A stretch of DNA of 64,000 bases from Gonatopus flavifemur (GCA_018340375.1 JAFFJZ010000003.1:11470001-11534000), one strand, 5' to 3'. Positions 45,878 to 60,100 are shown, counted from the stretch's first letter. The notes: generated by a model from the letters alone, not told the origin. Numbers and translations are program-made.

Positions 45878-47700
45878 GATGATGGAGGGTTAGAGGTGGG
45901 TTTCGAGGCAGAAGCGGCTGAATTTTGCTGACTGATGGTGAAACTTGAAAGGCGCCCAGAATCGGGTCGTCGACTGCGAAAAGTGGGGGTGGTTAAGTTG
46001 AAGGGAACGCTTCTCCCCACGCGGAGAAAGAAACACACGCGAGGGCGGCGTAGAAGTAGAGAATAGAATAGAACAAAATGAGATAGAAACAGAAATTTCT
46101 CTGTGTGTTTATATCAATATAATATATGAGGAAAAAGTATAAGACAGACGTAAGACGTTCTTATATCTATGTATAAACGCAAAGCCTGTGGATGATGCAG
46201 TTGTTTTCTGTCTCTTTTGTACTGGTATTTGACTTTGCGCTGGAAGAAGAAAAAGTATAAAAACGATGCCCTCTTTACATAATACATACCTCATACTCGA
46301 GTACATTCAATTTCAACAACTCAAAAGCAATTCTAACCAATGTAATATCTGATTTTCTTATGTTGAATTCCTTCGGCATATATGTATGAATCCCAAAAAT
46401 AAAACCGAATTTTAAAAAGAACCGTGTCCCCGTCGTATTTTTTCTCCGAGCCAGCGAAAAATTCATCTTCGTATTAAAATTCTTTGTCTCCCTCCGCTGA
46501 TGAAAATCCAGACATGGGATGACGGAGGAGTTCTTTTGATTTTGTCCTTTTCATGAGGATTATATGGACAGGGGATCGTTTATAGCATGAGCTTTTCCAT
46601 CCTGTGTTCCTTATTTCTTGTCCTCTATTGTTATTACGCTTGGGCTTCGCGAGAGGGACGTTACTCCCCCATTTGTACATACGTATATAAGCGTGTACAC
46701 CGACGTACCCTCACTTGCTCTTTTAAATGTAAAAAGCAGATCCTTTTCACTCACAAGGGAGGGTCAAGTCTGATGAAAATGAAACGGACCAATCGGCCTT
46801 CCGCTGTTCTGTCCCTTTGACGAGATTTCTGCAGATATTTGTGACAAACGTAGCGAAATAATCTCAAGTGGATGGAATGAAATCCGGATCTGGGGGAGAA
46901 GGAAAAAGAACAACTATTGTAATGAAAATGAGGAGAAGATAAACGATAGGGGAAAGATAACGAAAGTTTGCTGTATTTTTCTTCTCCTTGGAAATTCAGA
47001 AAAACAATTAATTGATATTGATAATTAATTCACCGGCAGTGGCAGTTGAGTTTTAAAGAGAGAAATATATCCAGAGGATAACAGAGGGTAAAAGTGGGGG
47101 TTGGGGTGAGAAGCGCAACAGGTTCCACTTAATTATTGAACACTGGCACAGCTCGACTCACCCGCCGCCGACACCGCCACCGTTTTTACACCCCTCTCGT
47201 CGGGTCTCGCAATCAACCACCTGCCTGCGATTACAAGGTGGTTAAGCTCGGTCGTCTAACTTTTCAAACTCAATGCAATTTTCTCAGGAAGTTCAGCGAT
47301 TAACAAGTACTACGAAAAATGCTTATTATACGATGATGATACGGAAACTTTCACCACTCGTTACCGCTGAAACTTCAACGAAGGAAGAACTTTTTTTTTC
47401 ATGTACGTGAGCGTAATCGAGTGACGAACGATTACGGTGTTTATAGGTTGAGTGTTGTTTGTCTTGAGAATTTTTTAGCAATAAAATTAGACATCGAGGA
47501 ACTCATCGATGAAGAATTTACAATTTTTATTGTAATTTTTAATCAAAAAGAAAAATGACATGAGTTTAGTGAGGTTTAACATTCAATATTGAACCAGGAT
47601 ACAAAATTAAGTTTAGCCCAATCATACAATCCATGATTATTCAAACATGCTCTGTAGAGGAAACAATAAAATCACCTTTCACGTGATTTATAGTATCCCA

Positions 47701-48118
47701 ATGAACACTGATGAGAGCAAAAGCTCTCCAAAAAGTCTTTTGAAAGAGCTCTTTCGATGTTATCATATTGATATCTGAATGGTATCATTTTTCTGAGATC
47801 TCAGGAGAAAATCCTTTTTGGATAACATTCTAGCAATCTCTTATTTTCCTCAGAAATCGACTCATCTGATAACATTCCAACATCTTGTTGAACATGAGGG
47901 ATCTTTAAAAGCTCTAGATGATAACATATTGTTCAGTGTGATGAAACATAACATTTTAAGATAATAAAACGCATCCACCTCAGCAAAACGTGGCAAAGTA
48001 TAGAATACGAGGCTTGGCAGGAGTACAGAAAATCACATTCATGAAACATTGGGGGCTAAACATAGGCTACGACTTGTAAAGAGAGTTTATAAATTATTAT
48101 TAGTACAACTCTAACCAA
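47701..48118. other. gene-free stretch with weak repeats
   Basis: A direct repeat of the type AGCTCT...GAT..TA(A/T)CATATTG occurs near 47748 and 47922. CACTGATGAG at 47706 and GTTCAGTG at 47931 could be inverted ends of a diverged element. This is too weak to call. Confidence 0.35.
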
Positions 48119-48850
48119 CTCAATCCAATATTGAGTCATTATGCTTGGTAGTTTAATATTTTGCCAAGCTTGAGTCACTTATGGTATGGGCATTCCTCGT
48201 GAAACGTGGGACGGATTCTCAAGTAATAAATGTTTTCATATTGAGCCAATATTGGTTCACCATCACTGAGAAGAAACCCCTGCCGCCCATGTTCACCATG
48301 CTAGGCAGCTCAATGTTTTGCCAAATTATAAAGCCACTTGTGGTATTGGCATTTCCCATGGATGCATCAACATTAAGCCAATTTCAGCGCATTCTTGCGC
48401 CAAGAGAGGGCCAAAATTGGCTACATATTTGTGCACACATGAGTTCCTACATGGAACATGATATAGCTTCTCCCCTATGTTTTATAAACATTTTAGTAGG
48501 AAGTTGTGCTTTCAGATGAATAACAAATGCTTTTATATTGGATCGATATTGGTTTACCATCCTTGGCAGGCTAATATTTCATGGTATCGAAGTTTAAATC
48601 GTTTATTGAAACGAATTGGTGAGTGAATGACGAAACACTCAGCTGTTGACCACCCGAAACCTTGCGGTACATCCTTTAAACGATGTTTACAGTTCCCAAG
48701 AGTTAATTTTAGGAAACAAACACCGATTATATCCCAGAGTTTCAATTTTCGTTTCATTTCCATAAACGATTCCAACTTTAGGAACTTAATATTTTCTCAA
48801 GCTTGGACCAGTTGTCAGTGTTGGTATTTTCTACCTAGGAACGCTTACAT
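48119..48850. repeat. degenerate direct repeats with CCAATATTGG and GCCAAGC motifs
   Basis: Successive units share, in order, CCAATATTG(G/A), TTCACCAT or TCATTATG, a CTTGGCAG/CTAGGCAG word, TTAATATTTTGCCAA and CACTTRTGGTATKGGCATT. Units start near 48122 and 48245, with shorter ones near 48546 (GATATTGGTTTACCATCC, TTGGCAGGCTAATATTTC) and 48788 (TTAATATTTTCTCAAGC, TTGGTATTTTC). The divergence is high. The 112-codon frame at 48181-48519 is this repeat read through. Confidence 0.45.
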
Positions 48851-50850
48851 TCACAATATTCACATTTAAATTTTCCCCTTGAGAAAACTCACATGCACTT
48901 CCATGATAGAATCCATTAAACCACCGCATGAACATGATTCTGAAATTTCATATTTCATGTCACTGTCAGGAACATATTTGAAAACTTCAATGATCTATGA
49001 AGCAGTAAAACAAATCATTGAATTTCACAACAGCCTCATGAAATCCATCATCAACTCCTACATTTCATAACCATGAGATCAACTTGAAAATATTATTTAC
49101 TTCAATACTCGATCATAATATTGAATTTAATCATTCACTTACCAGTGCGGTAGGCGCAACTGACATGGTTGATTTGTTGGATGAACTTTTCACCTTTGCA
49201 TTTACGATTGTGGTCTCGTCATAGATAGAAAGACACTACAAAGAGGTGGTATATGATTCTAGTGTTTACATTGAATATATCCTTCGATTATAATTCTTGA
49301 TTGCAGAATCGAATTCCTCGCACAGTGCATCTCACTTTCAATCGCAAAATGTACGTTTCTTCACTTCAATCGAAATACAACTTTAGTCTTTTCGTATAGT
49401 TTCAAGGCAAGACATCAATTTGAAGAATCTCAGTTTGTTGGCAGCTTTGAAGGAATAGGATAGGCTGTAGTCGGAGGAACAAGGTTCACTGTCGCTGAGA
49501 CAGTATTGATTTTCTATCCAATGTATGAGAGATGCGTGTCCTACGTAGTCTCCTCGAATTCTTGGCCCCTTTGTTCTGATCTTCTCATCCAAATGTATCT
49601 CGCATTGTTTCAACACAATTGTTAAAACAATTATTCAACATACCAACTTACACTCCTTAGATCAAAATTCATAGAACGTGTGAATCAGAATTCAAAGTTC
49701 ACTTTCAATATCAAAAGTGCAGCTTGCATCAACGGATCAATTACATTGTAAATGTTGAGGAGTTTCGAAAAAAAATACATTTATAAACAGAGAAATATGT
49801 GTTTGCTGCGGTAATGAGAAACTCTTTTACATCAACTTCGTTGATTCGAATGCAATTTTTTCCCTGACTTCTTATTAGCAAATGAATTCTTTGTTCAAAT
49901 TACTATTTTGATTTTGTCATCGAAGGAAGGTCTGTAATGACTATTTCGATCAAAGTATCATCATTTTTCGTTGTCCATATAAATGAAAATAAAGAATTGA
50001 ATTTTATACTTCCATTCCAGAAATTTCTTGAGATTCTAATGTATCATCTACCGTATACGAATCGCATAAAATATGGATATAATTTTTTTAAATCGAAAAT
50101 GTAGTTACTCTAAATTCATCGTCTGCGAGCTGCCGCTCTAGCGTCAGTTGGCGTACGGTAACAGGCATTCGGAAGGGGGCGCCACGTGAAGAATGGATTT
50201 CTTCTTTCTCTTGGGTAGCTTTTTGCTAGGATCCCAGAGAGAAGATGGAGAGGGGAAAGAAACTTGGAAGACTGGTTGACATTGACGAAATGCTATTTGG
50301 GAACAACAAGTATCGAGAAACTCGGAATATGTGTTTAAATATACTGACTGATGCAGACAACGTTTCGCTTTTCTTTTTTACACACACACACATGTATATA
50401 AATACATGCGCATATACAGACATCCGCACGCTATATTTCCCATTTCCAACTTTCAATGCTTTTATAATCATATATTTATTTCCAAGTTACTGCATCGAGC
50501 CAGACATGAGCATACGTGTGTGAAATGTTTTGCAAAAGAGGGAAAAAAATCAAGAATAGAGGATATCGTTTTGCTTTTGACAGATTTATATGGAAAATCG
50601 GATGAAAAATAGAAGCGAAAGAGAAAAATACACGGTATAAGGAAATCGATTTCCATTGTGCTTCGAAATATTTTGTTCTCAAAATATCAATGCGATACTA
50701 GAATTTAAGTTGCTTATTCGAAATGGGTAATTGTTAATTCGCCCAATAATGCTCTTTCATTTTTCTTATGATCGCAACTAACAACCAATCAAAGCTTGAA
50801 CAAGAATTGCATCTTCGGAACAATGATTTGAATTTGAATCAGGGGAATTC
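48851..50850. other. gene-free stretch
   Basis: No gene is recognised. 50110-50230 is a CpG-rich block containing AGGGGGCGC (50174-50182), the core of the known CTCF site, directly followed by an E-box CACGTG. CTCF binding is only a motif-level possibility. (CA)n at 50380-50392. Confidence 0.45.
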
Positions 50851-50890
50851 CACTGGTTTTCAGTGATAAATATATCACTGCAAACCAGTG
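50851..50890. repeat. 18-bp-stem hairpin
   Basis: CACTGGTTTTCAGTGATA pairs with TATCACTGCAAACCAGTG (17 of 18) around a 4-nt AATA loop. The CACTG ends suggest the core of a tiny MITE, but it lacks flanking TA. Confidence 0.75.
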
Positions 50891-53800
50891 CACTATCTCA
50901 GTGAAATATGGCTCATTGTTATCAGTAAAAAAAACTTTCAACTACTCAATTACCTGGTTATTCAAAAAACTGTGATTCAAATCCAGAGAGTGATATAGAA
51001 ATTCAAATTCCAACGAGTTTTAGGAAGTGTACACTATATAAAATGAAATTAGGAGAAAAATATCTCATTTTGCTCCATATTTATTGGTACCTCAGTGAAT
51101 TTTTCAGCCGTTTTAGCGATTGAATTAGTTTTAGCTATGGGTTTTGTGAAATTTGCTCGATCGGATGGGTATGAAAATTCTGGCACTTGTCACTAAAATT
51201 TACACTCTGAAGAAAGTGTCAAAGTCAAAATAACATCATGAGGCATTGCGACAGCGGGAGCATATTTTCAAATTCATATGAAAATGCATAAAATATCATA
51301 AACCTGTATGAAATTTGATAAAAGTCTAAAAAAGAAATTCGACAACTAACAAAACATATTCAATTCACATCACATTTTTTGCAAGCTTTTTTTTTAAGAT
51401 GTAAATCCTTTATTCTACTAGTGCTTGAATTTATTCGCTATAATACCTGAACAGTCACTGTAATGAACAATATTGTTGTCACTGCAAACAAACTGCGGTC
51501 GTTATGAAAAATTTGCAATCTCAGTAAAAGGTGTGATGATGAATATTTTTCTTCATGAATGAAATCCAAATTCTTCGACAAATCTATTGAATTTTCTCTA
51601 TGATATTTCTCTACATCATCCACCTAGCCATGTCCTTAATCGAATCATTCGAATTCAATACTCCATCTCTTTTTTACTCCGAATATTACCATGTTCATTT
51701 CCAAAAATTCGTTTTAATCTCATTCTGGATGAAGGCAGAGAAGAAGAAGAAGGAAGTAAATTTTGTATATTCCTTTATCACCCCATTCGATATAACGAGA
51801 AGTATCTTACATTTTCAATTCAGGTTGTAAGTTATAGAAAATCTGACATGAAAAGAGATGAGAAAAACTGCTTTCTAAATCTTCTTCTCTTCCTTGATAG
51901 AGAGAAATTCTCCTCTTTCTGAACTCTTAACGGTCTTTAGAACCGACCTGGTCGAGCAGAGATAAGCCACGTATAAGGGATGTAAACTATGAAGGAAGGA
52001 CGACGATCGACATTGAAGCAGGGTACGAAAATCACTGCTGGTATTCGTGATTTCATTGAAAAGTAGACAAGTAAGTTTATCTCGGTTAATGGTCCTGGTC
52101 TTGTTTCCTTCCTCGAGTCTATTGACATGAAGTCTTCCAAAACTAAAAGATTATTGTGCAGTATAGGACACTAAAATTTCGAGTAATAGTTGTTAAGAAT
52201 TGTGAACGCACAGTTTGAATGAACCAAGGGAGTTCTCTTCTACTTCTTTCGATGCATATCATTGACGTTTTTTTTTTCCTTTTTTGCCCTTATTCGTAAA
52301 TCGTTCGATGAAACTAATGTATTTCAACTAATGGTTTTTGAGCAATCATTTTTTCTTCGATTCGAGGAAATGAAGAGAAACGGTCTGATACTCACGCGAT
52401 ATCTTTTCTACAATCCAAGCAAATCTAATCAGATATCATTTTTGGATGAAATACTTTGTCTATTTAGATTCACTTGGATCTAATTTTTATAAATAAAGAT
52501 AGATTAGTGTAAGGAGTTGTTTTGTAACATTAAAATTCTAAAAACTGACTGGCCAAGGTCGAATTGACTCCTGTTTCAGTAGAAGTCGGACTGAATTCGA
52601 TAAATCCAAGTAAATATCATGTTAGCTCTCAGTTCCTTAGATCCACTAAGATTTCAGATATAATTTGAAGAATACTGATTTTCAACCTACCATACCTCAA
52701 GATGGTTGAAACTTGCAGAGCGTAGGAAATGTCCCCTTGAGTGATTTCTAGTTTTATATTTTACAAACAAGACTCTTTACTCTCTTTGACTATAAATCAA
52801 GAGATGTCTGTGTCTTCCAGAACTAACTTTGATTTCTTTCATCTATTGATCGATTTTTCAATACTTTCAAGATTGTTATGGCCATTCCTTCAACACTTCA
52901 ATCTCTAGGTATTGGAATCAACCTTCTAGCTTTTGAACAAATTCCAAATCAACCTTGCTAGAAATCAAACTCTTCGAATTCGAAGTCCTGCCTTGGACCA
53001 AATCAGGTTGGTGTGGCCCAAAATAAGAACTTTGATGGTTAAATCTGGTCAATTATTTGAACACCTTATGGATCATAGATTTACGGAATGACAAACCTTT
53101 CTGATTGGCTCCTTGCTATGAAGCTTTTCTATAATCAGCCAATGTAAGGCTATGTCTGATAAAGCATGGTCCATCACTGGCTGAAATTTATTCTGGAAAT
53201 CAAATACTTCTATATAGATGGACCATCAATAGGCGGAATTTTGATTGAAAATCTTCCATGAAGTTCCACCATTCACCCTCTCTTTCTCACAAGGTTCTAA
53301 CGGCAGCTAAGCATCAAATCCTCATCAGAAACCAAACAAAATCGAGATCGATGTAGCCAGATTCAGAAAATCAACTTCCAATCAGTGATCCATCAATATT
53401 TATTGGTATTTTCAAACTTTTTTAAGAATATGCTATTTTTCCATTTGCAATATTTGTTGCAAACTTTTTCGATACATCATCCCGACTAATAATTCCTCAA
53501 AATCCAAATATCCTCACGCGTATGCATCTCGGAGTATGATCTAGACTCGAACCTCTCAGTAGATTCTCAGCGATCGGCCACGTTTCGATACAACGAAAGA
53601 GCATGATCGAAAATTGCTCATGTCTGGAAATTCGTTTTCGTTGAACGTCATTTTAAAAACGGAACTTCCATGTTTCATCCCGTAAGCACGCTACGTTGTC
53701 GATGTAGATAGAGCATGAATAAATATCTTCGATATAACGATGGCGGGTGAAACACCGTGGAACGGATACATGCAACCTTACGGAATAAATTGAAGCACGC

Positions 53801-56800
53801 CAAAGAGAAAATTTTTCAAATTTATGAATAGAATACAAAATTATAGAAAACCGAAGGGTTTCCTTTATTCTTCGCTTCTTTGTACGAAAGGGCAAACAAT
53901 CGTTCGATCGGAAATTAATATCACCGCGGACATTAATGTTATTCTTCGTCGCCATATTCCAAGTATAACTTCCTTCATGAGGCACTTTCTTTTTATCTCG
54001 ACACTCGTAAGGAACGTCGAAACTTTGGCCATCGCCTACGATTCTGAATTTTTATGGGGCCGTTACCGTTCCAAGGCAGTGATACCAACCGCCGAAGTAC
54101 TTTTGAGGGTGGAAACGAGAGACGCACCATACGTTGTGTCGGAACCTGCACTTACGCTCTAAAGCTTTCACACTCCACTCTTAGTTGGCACGCTTGCATT
54201 CGTACACAAACCCGCGTGATATATATGTACACGTACTGCACGTACATCCGCTATAACTATACATACATATTGGTGAACTTTTACGACATCCTATTGCGGC
54301 TTTTAATGTCGCGTGTAAATCTCGCTAATTCCGCAAGCTTTGTGCGAAATGGTGGTACCGGGATGTTGTCCTTTCACCTCTTTTAACGTGATGCATCGGT
54401 GGTTTCGTGTTAATATTTCGCATAAATTTCCTATTAGAGTTGAGATTTTGTTGATTTTTTGCTCTATTGTTCCATGAATAAATGAATAAATGAATAAATA
54501 AACATATCCATCGCGTGTTATTCGATAAAACATTCGATAAAAGGAGAGAAAAAAACATTGCATTGCAGTTGCATATCGAATTTCAAATGAGTATAAAGAC
54601 CGTCGAATCCTAGTTCAACGTCAACTGTCATTCCTCGCGTCTCTCTTATTTCTCACGAACGTACGTATATGCGGCTTATCTCTGGTCGACCAGGTCGCTT
54701 TCTAAAGATTTGTAAGAAAAGAGAAGAGCTCCTCTCCATCAGGAAGGAAAAGAGGATGGGAAAGAAGGATGCTGGCAGTTTCTTCTCTCTTCTACTTTGC
54801 TTCGTGCCAAGAAGATTATCAATATCCAGACTCCTATCTCGTTGTAGCGCGTATACACGTGTGTGCACACACTGTGTATACATGCTAAAGAGGCCTCTTC
54901 GTCTCATAGATACGAGACGAGGGTGTAAAAGCTTCAACGGCACATAAACACGCCCGTAGATTACACGCCCGTTGGCCCTGGAGCTCCTTCGACCCTTCAA
55001 CACCCATCCACCTATCACCCTCTTCCTTCTCTTATCGTGTATCTACCTTTAGTACACTAATATGTGAACAAGTATGCATACACGTACCTTATCAAAAGAT
55101 TTTCTCTCGTTTAAATTCGCTGTGAGAGATTCCAGTGGTCACGTATCAATTCACAGCACTGAATCATGTTTTACTTCCATGTATCCTCAACGATATATAA
55201 TATTAATCTCATTCTTGAGCATTCTCTTCAACTTTCTATCTATCATTCTTGAATATTCGCGTCGAAGTAAAATGGATTCCTTCTTATCCTCTCCCCTTCG
55301 ACGTCATATCGTTCATGTATATATGTATGTTTTTTTTATCAAAGATATTCGTAATATTGTGGAAGAGTTATGATGAAATCACATCACGAGTGAAAGGTCA
55401 TTATGTAAGCCATCATTCTCCCCATGGATTTATCCTTCCAACATATTTCTTTACGCGAGAAGATCAATGCTACCCTCCCGCTTGACACACACCAAATTTT
55501 ATCATGCCCCCTCCTTCTTTCGCGCACTACAACAACTCCAAGGAAAAATATTGAATTCTTCGCTCTCTCATCATCAATGGTTGAAAATTATTCCATAACG
55601 AACAACACAACATCGTATACTGTTCCGATAAATGAAAAAGAAAACAAAGGTAGACAAACAAAACAGTGAAGGAGAGTAAGGAATTCGACGTTAAAGGAAA
55701 AATGTCATGGAAAAATAAAGTTTACCGCGAGATCGGCGCTATCTCGAACCAACGATGAAAACGAAGACGAGCGGTGGAAGGGTGGTAAAGAATAAACGAA
55801 AAGAGAGAATGTGGTGTGTGTAGGTTTTGGATTGGTGTGCGGTGTTGTACGCGAGGCGAAGGGAGGTGGAAAAGGGTGAGGGCAAAAGAGAACACGTAGG
55901 GTGGAGGGTGGACTCCACCACTGGGTTCCAAGGGTGATAGATTGCCTCCTAGCAAGAAGAACGAGGAAAGCCCCTTTTCTCTTTTCATCTTTCTCCCTCG
56001 TACGAAATAGCATAGCCGCAACAGTAGAAGAGGTGATCTCTTTCGAGGAAGCTCAAGCTTTCTCCGGGATCTGGTTTCGAGAAGCAAACGCAGAGTATAT
56101 ACGTCGAGCGATGGTAAGATAGAATGTATCATCGTATGATTTATTATCGGTTGCTGTCTTCGAGCACCCATCTCTCCTCTCTCAACCATTCTTAATTCAA
56201 ACATTTAGATATTCGCCACAGTCATTTGGAATGACATCTCCACGAAATCATGCGCAAACGTCTGCTCCAAAGTTACGCGATGACCAGAAAAGTATATATC
56301 TACTTCCATATTCATGTGAAAAATTGAATACATTTTTCGAGATGAACAAAAATTCGCAAACATGCGGTTGAATGATAATGCGACTAAAGAAATTGTATTC
56401 AAAAATATGATGAATGGAAGAATAGACGAGAGATGAGGGATTTCGATTTCTAAAGGATTATTATGGGCAATTTTTTGTGCCTCTCTCATGCATAGAGCGA
56501 AGAAACAAAATGGAAAAAAATATCAAGAAATGCCGAATCAGCAAAACCGAGAGAAGATCGTCTGGCTACAGTTTGAATTTATGGTCGGCTTTTAGCAGCT
56601 GAAATTGATTCGCCGAGTAAACTGATATGTAATGGAGTCTCTTCGTCCCTCTCTTTCTCTCCTATCTCCCACTTTCTTTTTTTTCTTTGGCTTTGACTTC
56701 GGGTTCAAAGAACACCCTTGAAATATCACGTTCTTCTTATATAGGACGAAGATTTCACTATAAATTTATTGCACGTACAAAAAATCTCCCGATATCAATT

Positions 56801-57090
56801 CTGTATGTGAAAAAGAAAACATATTAAGGAGAGTGGAGGAAATTTATATCTCTATGTAATGGAATTGATAAGCGTAATCGAAACTTGTAAATCATTTACA
56901 CATGTTTTTGCGTTTATCTTCATTCGACGTTGCATCAGAATTGAATTGATTGAGATAGCGATGAGGTATTTAGATGTTATCAGTTGATAAGAATGAATTC
57001 GAAGCTTTTACTCAGCAAACTATACAATAATTTTATCAAAAATAATGCGTCTTGTACAATAGTTACTCAAGGCCAAATGCTCATTATTCA
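50891..57090. other. gene-free stretch
   Basis: No gene is recognised. CTAGAAATCACTC (other strand, near 52740) and CTAGAAATCAAACTC (52960) resemble family C termini, and CTTCGAATTCGAAG is a 14-bp palindrome near 52972; these look like worn-out MITEs. 53640-54170 is richer in CpG and carries a 112-codon ATG frame (53824-54162) without a recognisable domain. (AATAAATG)3 at 54475-54500. 55020-56130 alternates CT- and GA-rich tracts, where the 160-codon minus frame (55722-56204) lies. Confidence 0.45.
54475..54506. repeat. (AATAAATG)n minisatellite
   Basis: Three 8-bp units, AATAAATG, followed by AATAAATAAAC. Confidence 0.8.
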
Positions 57091-57114
57091 TCCCTTCCGC
57101 ACGTGCGGAAGGGA
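57091..57114. promoter_or_regulatory. 24-bp perfect palindrome centred on an E-box
   Basis: Both strands read the same for 24 bp, with half-site TCCCTTCCGCAC and centre CACGTG. Each arm also carries an ETS-like GGAAG core. A perfect palindrome of this length without a spacer is unusual by chance and may be a dimer-binding site, or the core of a lost inverted-repeat element. No function is shown. Confidence 0.4.
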
Positions 57115-60100
57115 AACAAACAAATTCATTCGTTCTATCAGCGAAATCAAGAATCAGGATATTTGATAACAAAATCGAAGTTATGTGTCTTAAAAAGATG
57201 TTTTGTTTGCAAATAATTCACAAGAATGGGACTAGGGTGAAGAAGAACGATTATCCCGCTGCCACTGACTCGTATAAAATATATTGCTAATTATATTCGT
57301 TCGAGCGCGTTGCTCATGGTCGTTAGCAGTTCCATAACAACAAGTTGCTTTGCGTCTCCTCTCAAGGTTGCAGGTTACAGCTTTCCACTTGGCTGGATTC
57401 AATATTTTTTACCAAAAGAAGCAACCAACTCGTACCTTTACCCATCTCCCTCGTTCTTTCTCTTCGACTTCTTGCTCCCTGTTCTTCTTTGCGCGATGAG
57501 AAAGGATACAACAAGAAAAAGGAAGAGTGTAGTATGTGCGCTCGCGCAAGTTTCATATTGTCGATTTTCCGAAAGGCTGCCTTCTTCTACGGCCAAGTAC
57601 GTAAGAATTTTTCTTGGAAGAATTTTTCCTGTCTTACAAGAAACCTCACCCTGATATATCTAAGCGGAGACGAATTCAAACCATGTTCTCAAACCGTGAA
57701 CCCGCTACCACTTATTTTCTCTCTCCTTTTTTTTTTGACATTCCTCGAACGTGGCGAAGCGTAAGATCTTCTTCCCTTAGAACAATTTTGATGGCTCGAG
57801 GAGGAAGCTGGATTTCAAATGATTTTGAAACTCTTGTTACCGCTAATTCTTGTTATATTTGATAAATTTAAAAGAACAACCTAATTCGTTTCTCAATGCA
57901 GTTATGAATAGCAGGTTGAAATATTCAACTTACGAAGTGAATATAAGTTGAAGTGGAAGGATAAAAAAGTGTCAACAAAGATTGCAGTGTTGAGAATTAC
58001 CGGCAGAAACTGTTGGATAATGTTTCCATATCAGGAACAACATCTTACTAAAACTATTTCACAAACCCTAGGGCATTTCTTCACCCCGCACATGTTAAGA
58101 GTAATAGAGTTTTGATCGAATACAAACAATCGGTCATGACGATGACGACAGCCCGCGTCATGGAAAATAAAAAGCCGCTCGTGGGAATACCGAAGGAAGG
58201 TACTCTATCTGTAAACCGCCCATCCAATCAACTGTTGTGTCTTTCTGTCTTGTAGAACCGTGTTCGCCATTCTCTTTTATCCATCGCTTTCTTTCAATTT
58301 TCCTTTATCCTAACCTACCTCCCTCCAGATGCTTGCTCTCTCCGTCGCTTGTCATCCTTGGCCTTTTATAGGGTATGTAAAAACGTATCCTCGTGTAACG
58401 TGAAGGTTTATTTGAACTTTCAGGGATACAATCAAACAAATTCTATCCGCATTGAGATTGACGTTGAATTGTGTGCACGTAATTTATTCGAAGCATTGTT
58501 TGATAATGCTATTGTTCAGGAATATGAAAAATCTATTTAATACGTCTGCTAACGAACTATGGGAGAAAACAAAAAAGATTGGAAAAGATTCACGAACATA
58601 GCCAAGGATAGACATTAAATAGAAAGGCAAACGTTCTAACTAAGTCTAAAGTACTCCGAAATACTCTGACAGTGGAGCAGCAGAGCGGTCGGGTCTCTGG
58701 GCTTCTACGTGTCTTGTGAATCTTAGGTCGTAACTGAATTTTCCTCGTGAAATATTCACCCTGCATACCTACGTTCTAGTACATATCACTCTAGCTGCAC
58801 CTTTCTTCTCTCTCGGTCTTTCCTTCTCATGTATGCATACTCACATACACGTATATACCAGGAAGACTTCTCTCGCAGTTACCTACATCGACTCTTATAT
58901 GCTCTGCTCCCTACGTTTCTCCGTCTTTTCTTTGCTTTTTCAATCTCCTTTCTGTTTTATGTCCTTATCTTCATTTTCCCAAACCATTTTTTGCCGTTTC
59001 TTTTCTCTTCCTCCTTCAACTTGGTTGGTATTCAAACCTTGTCTCTCGTTTTCTCAAAAGTATGAAAAATCAATGAACATTGATTTGAATTTTTATCAAC
59101 GTTTCAAATGGAGCATGTGAATATTATATATTCCTTATATCGGCGATCGATCGATGGATCGATCAATCGATAAATCATCTTCGACGTTGGACGGCATCGG
59201 GTGAACAATGAAACCACCAATAAGGTTTACGATACATCGAATTCCATCAAACAAAATCAACACTATTGGAAAAGTTCGGAAGGTCGGTACGGATTCGGAG
59301 GCAATTTGCGCTCTATGCTTAAGTTGAAGCATCAAGCGAAAGGAGAAAAGAGAAAAAGAAGAGAAAAAGGAGAAGATGCTGTTGGAGGGTTAGGGACAAA
59401 GGGGTTTGTATCGAAAGTCGGAATGCAAATGCGAGTAACATCGACACGGCATCTCCATTCGAACGGTCCCTAAATTTGTCTCGACTCATCCCATTTCTCT
59501 GTCTCTCCCTCTTCTCTCTTCTCTTTCGGTTTTCGGTTGAGTTTCTTCACACAAGCACGTTCGATCACAAATACGTATACAAGTATAGACGATTCCGTAC
59601 GTGTCCTTTTTCATCTTCTCCTTTCTTACTCAAGGAGAAACCTGCGAGAGCACACGGAAAATGGGGAAAAGAGAAAGGGAGAAGAAAAGAGAGAGAAGGA
59701 AGCACCCTACCCCACCTCCAATCAATAGGAAGTGTACGGGCTTTAGCATGACAATCAACGATCAAATAAGAGAACGTCAGTCAGGGTGAAACGTGCGAGT
59801 TTTCCTTCCGATGTTCAAGCTATATACCTACGTTCTTTTACGTCTCTGTGTGAGCGTATATTTGAATACGAAATACTCAAGAAGAATATATTGAGACGTT
59901 TATTTATGTAAATAAATATTATGTCGCATCACACAACATGTCTCTGGTAAATGATAAACATATGAATGATCTTGATTGTAAATTTCTTCATTTTAATTTT
60001 TCTCGTTCACCGAGAGGAATTTAAAAAATCTCCCAAATTCAAATCGACTTTTTTTGAACGTTACTGAATTTCAAATTCTATTTAATGTAGTAGAAATTCA

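Larger units (their letters stand above)
42112..47700. other. gene-free stretch with microsatellites and CT/GA tracts
   Basis: No gene is recognised. CpG-richer blocks lie at 42570-42940 (with a GGTACCGC/GCGGTACC hairpin at 42883-42903), 44270-44420 and 47150-47260. 43595-43647 is an AGT/CGT trinucleotide repeat. 44900-44960 and 45770-45830 are CT-rich, and 45837-45876 is purine-only. The 150-codon minus frame at 45586-46038 lies on these tracts. A 70-codon minus frame at 43348-43560 has balanced composition but no motif I know. Confidence 0.45.

Noticed and set aside
45586..46038. 150-codon minus-strand open frame
   Set aside because: It reads the purine/pyrimidine tracts as polyserine and polylysine stretches.
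53824..54162. 112-codon plus-strand ATG frame in a CpG-richer block
   Set aside because: Fairly mixed composition but no recognisable domain. An antisense frame of similar length overlaps it, and the next frame on the plus strand is also open.
55722..56204. 160-codon minus-strand open frame
   Set aside because: Overlapped by 102- and 60-codon frames in other phases on the same GA/CT-rich DNA. Composition is R/S/L/P-rich without motif.
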